From contig NZ_ATUF01000002.1 of the NCBI RefSeq assembly GCF_000420065.1, positions 496,001 through 560,000 on the forward strand: a DNA stretch of 64,000 nt. The letters run 5' to 3'. This DNA is from Varibaculum cambriense DSM 15806. Its GTDB lineage: Bacteria; Actinomycetota; Actinomycetes; Actinomycetales; Actinomycetaceae. The translations under genes were made by a program, and so were the position numbers. A model generated the notes under the pieces. The model searched no databases. It saw only the letters and a list, made by a program, of their open reading frames with translations, and was not told where the DNA came from. Shown piece after piece: positions 62,027 through 64,000 of this stretch. Numbering within the stretch: the first letter of the stretch is position 1; each line of letters starts with the position of its first letter.

Positions 62027-63568
62027 TTAAATCCGCTTTACCAGCGGGAACGTGATGGTTTCACGGATTCCGAGGCCGGTAATCGCCATTAGCAGGCGGT
62101 CAAGCCCCATCCCCATACCTCCGGCTGGCGGCATCCCGGCTTCAATTGCTTGCAAGAACTCTTCATCAACTTGCATAGCTTCCGGATCGCCGTTGGCGGC
62201 ATCTAGGGATTGCGCTTCGAATCGTTCGCGCTGAATCACCGGGTCGTTCAGTTCCGAGTAACCGGTGGCCAGCTCGAATCCGCGTACATACAGATCCCAC
62301 TTTTGTACCTGTCCGGGTTTTTCGGGATGTGATTTCACCAGCGGAGAGGTGTCTTCGGGGAAGTCCGCTACGAAAGTGGGGGCATAGAGGTCGTCTCCTA
62401 CTTCTTCTTCCCACAGCAGTTCCACGAGTTTGCCGGGAGAATAGAATTTTTCGACTTCAATCTCGCGCGCCTGGGCTAGTTTTACCAGTTCTTCCCGCGG
62501 GGTGCGCGGGGTGATTTCTTGTCCCAATGCCACTGATAGGGAGCCATAAAGGTCAATCCATTCCCACTCTCCCCCTAGATCATAGGATTCCCCATTCGGC
62601 AAGGTGGCGACGGTGGTTCCCAGGGCAGCCTGCGCCGCGTTTTGCACCAGCTGGCGGGTGAGTTCCGCGATCTGGCGATAATTTCCGTAGGCCTGATAGG
62701 CCTCTAGCATGGTGAACTCGGGGGAATGAGAGGAATCTGCGCCCTCGTTACGGAAATTACGGTTGATTTCGAAAACCCGGTCAATCCCGCCCACCAGGCA
62801 GCGCTTCAAGAACAGTTCCGGAGCGATCCGCAGATACAGGTCGGTGTCATAGGCGTTCATATGAGTGACGAAGGGACGTGCGGCTGCCCCGCCGTGCAGG
62901 GTTTGCAGCATCGGGGTTTCCACCTCGATAAAGTCTTCTCCACTCAGGGTGGCGCGCAGGGAAGCTACCACCTTCGCGCGGGTGCGCACCATTTCTCGAG
63001 CAGCTTCCCGGGTGATCATATCTACTTCCCGGTGGCGTACTCGCTGGTCTTCAGAGAGGGAAACTTCCTGGCCGTCCTCAGTTTTGAAAGTTTTCGGCAG
63101 GGGGCGTAAAGATTTTGCCGTGAGCTGCCAGGCGGGCTGTCCTTCTGCGCCCGGCTGCGCCATTACCGAAAGTTCTCCGCGCTTGGAGGCGATTACCCGC
63201 CCGTAAACAAACAGGTGATCCCCTAGATCCACATCGGCTTTGTACTCACTTAGGGATTCTTTACCCACCTGGGCGGCAGAAAGCATCGCCTGCAGGCGGG
63301 TGCCATCACCTTGCTGCAAAGTTACGAAACAGAGTTTGCCGGTATTGCGGGAAAACACTACCCGGCCGGCAACCCCTACGAAGTCCTCAGTTTCTTCCCC
63401 AGCCGCTAGGTTCGGGTATTTTTCCCGCACTTGACTGAGGGTATGGGTGATGGGAACCGCGATGGGATAGGGGTTGCGACCATCGTCAATCAGGCGCTGC
63501 CGTTTCTCAGCGCGAATACGAATCTGTTCAGGCACACTTTGGTTATTAGCTTCACTCACGCCCTCCAT
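62027..63568 (-). CDS. lysS: Class II lysyl-tRNA synthetase
   Basis: Charges tRNA-Lys. The 513-residue protein has the N-terminal OB-fold anticodon domain ([20 protein letters not shown]) and class II motifs 2 ([20 protein letters not shown]) and 3 ([12 protein letters not shown]). The start ATG 63568 partly overlaps a GGAGG; a GTG four codons in is another possible start. panC lies directly upstream. Sequence is intact. Confidence 0.94.
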   Translation of the reverse strand: MEGVSEANNQSVPEQIRIRAEKRQRLIDDGRNPYPIAVPITHTLSQVREKYPNLAAGEETEDFVGVAGRVVFSRNTGKLCFVTLQQGDGTRLQAMLSAAQVGKESLSEYKADVDLGDHLFVYGRVIASKRGELSVMAQPGAEGQPAWQLTAKSLRPLPKTFKTEDGQEVSLSEDQRVRHREVDMITREAAREMVRTRAKVVASLRATLSGEDFIEVETPMLQTLHGGAAARPFVTHMNAYDTDLYLRIAPELFLKRCLVGGIDRVFEINRNFRNEGADSSHSPEFTMLEAYQAYGNYRQIAELTRQLVQNAAQAALGTTVATLPNGESYDLGGEWEWIDLYGSLSVALGQEITPRTPREELVKLAQAREIEVEKFYSPGKLVELLWEEEVGDDLYAPTFVADFPEDTSPLVKSHPEKPGQVQKWDLYVRGFELATGYSELNDPVIQRERFEAQSLDAANGDPEAMQVDEEFLQAIEAGMPPAGGMGMGLDRLLMAITGLGIRETITFPLVKRI

Positions 63569-63618
63569 GTTAGCTATGAGCGGTTAACCTGTTCAATCTC
63601 GCTAAATCCGACCCGGGT

Positions 63619-64000
63619 TTAAGGACGGGAAAGCACCACTAACTGGTTATCGCGCAACCGAACGTCACCCAGCTTCACCGCTGCTATCAGGCAAGCGGTA
63701 CTAGGCCCGTCTGTCTGCCAGGGGTCAAAGGAAATCGGATCCACCAAATCTAGATACTCGATTTCGGCCTCACTATCATTGAGGGCTTCCCGAGTTGCCG
63801 CAAGCACTGCCGCCCCAGATCCGGTGGCCGCTGCCTGGCGCACCCCCGCAAACAGAGCTTTTGCGAAGCAGGTTGCATCCTCGCGCTGGGTGGCAGACAG
63901 CGCCAGAGTAGTCTGCGAAACCGTAAGCCCATCCAAATCCCGGAAAGTAGGAACCACCTCTACCGAAACCGGAATATCCAAATCCCGCACCACCAAGCGC
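63619..64000 (-). CDS. panC: PanC, pantothenate synthetase (C-terminal part)
   Basis: A minus-strand frame running off the right edge; visible part about 126 residues. VVRDLDIPVSVEVVPTFRDLDGL and the following helices match the C-terminal half of pantothenate synthetase, which joins pantoate and beta-alanine. The ATP-binding loop usually reads GLALSSRN; here it is GLTVSQTTLALS, lacking the Arg and second Ser. The true start is outside the window. It precedes lysS by 50 bases, a frequent actinobacterial order. Confidence 0.82.
   Translation of the reverse strand, partial: RLVVRDLDIPVSVEVVPTFRDLDGLTVSQTTLALSATQREDATCFAKALFAGVRQAAATGSGAAVLAATREALNDSEAEIEYLDLVDPISFDPWQTDGPSTACLIAAVKLGDVRLRDNQLVVLSRP

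Noticed and set aside
1-64000. CRISPR arrays and intact prophage genes
   Set aside because: No regularly spaced direct repeats and no phage structural or integrase genes are visible in the window.

Overview
This 64 kb window is chromosomal DNA from an actinobacterium of moderate GC content. The lineage is supported by the MtrA-MtrB-LpqB cell-envelope signalling genes, a WhiB regulator, the actinobacteria-restricted families DUF3499, DUF5719 and TIGR03089, and a WhiB-proximal giant glycosyltransferase. Gene content and moderate GC fit an Actinomycetaceae-type commensal (Varibaculum or Actinobaculum-like), but the genus cannot be settled from the sequence alone.

Layout. 1-1.8 kb: methionine ABC importer (metN end, metI, metQ). 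1.9-7.6 kb: a LacI-family regulator and a sugar-phosphate isomerase-like protein with a LacI-type operator inside its promoter, the pyridoxal-phosphate synthase pair pdxS-pdxT, and methylmalonate-semialdehyde dehydrogenase. 7.9-21 kb: housekeeping and single genes (amidase lipoprotein, tadA, pgm, hrpB, secreted HNH nuclease, MarR plus MFS exporter, TRIC-like channel, VIT-type metal transporter, hydrolase). 21-27 kb: accessory zone with a sortase-type surface protein, PTS EIIA, an Mrr-type restriction enzyme behind an 11-base G/C tract, a frameshifted unknown gene, transposase remnants and tRNA-Ala. 27-34.5 kb: carbonic anhydrase, then a TetR-controlled divergent cluster. Aminotransferase, tandem class II aldolase and aldehyde dehydrogenase run one way; TetR, FGGY kinase and GtrA run the other. 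Both promoters carry the same GTGAG-N6-CTCAC dyad. 34.7-42.7 kb: a complete-looking minus-strand branched-chain amino-acid cluster, ilvB-ilvN-ilvC-leuB-ilvE-ilvD, preceded by a 22-codon leader peptide rich in Ile, Leu and Val and by an intrinsic terminator. 42.9-46.1 kb: two exporters (AspT/YidE-like and ThrE-like). 46.3-64 kb: hpf, comF, lpqB-mtrB-mtrA, DUF3499, DUF5719, glycosyltransferase, whiB, TIGR03089, manA, a MetE-like protein, lysS and the 3' part of panC.

The strongest regulatory signals are the ilv leader attenuator, the TetR dyads, the LacI operator, and an 87-91 base structured repeat present three times, twice behind ilvD and once between ilvC and leuB. In all three copies, every non-Watson-Crick position in the outer stem is A.C on the plus strand and hence G.U in minus-strand RNA. 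An inner base pair also shows a compensatory change. This points to a selected RNA structure in the ilv transcript. No CRISPR array, rRNA or intact insertion sequence was seen.
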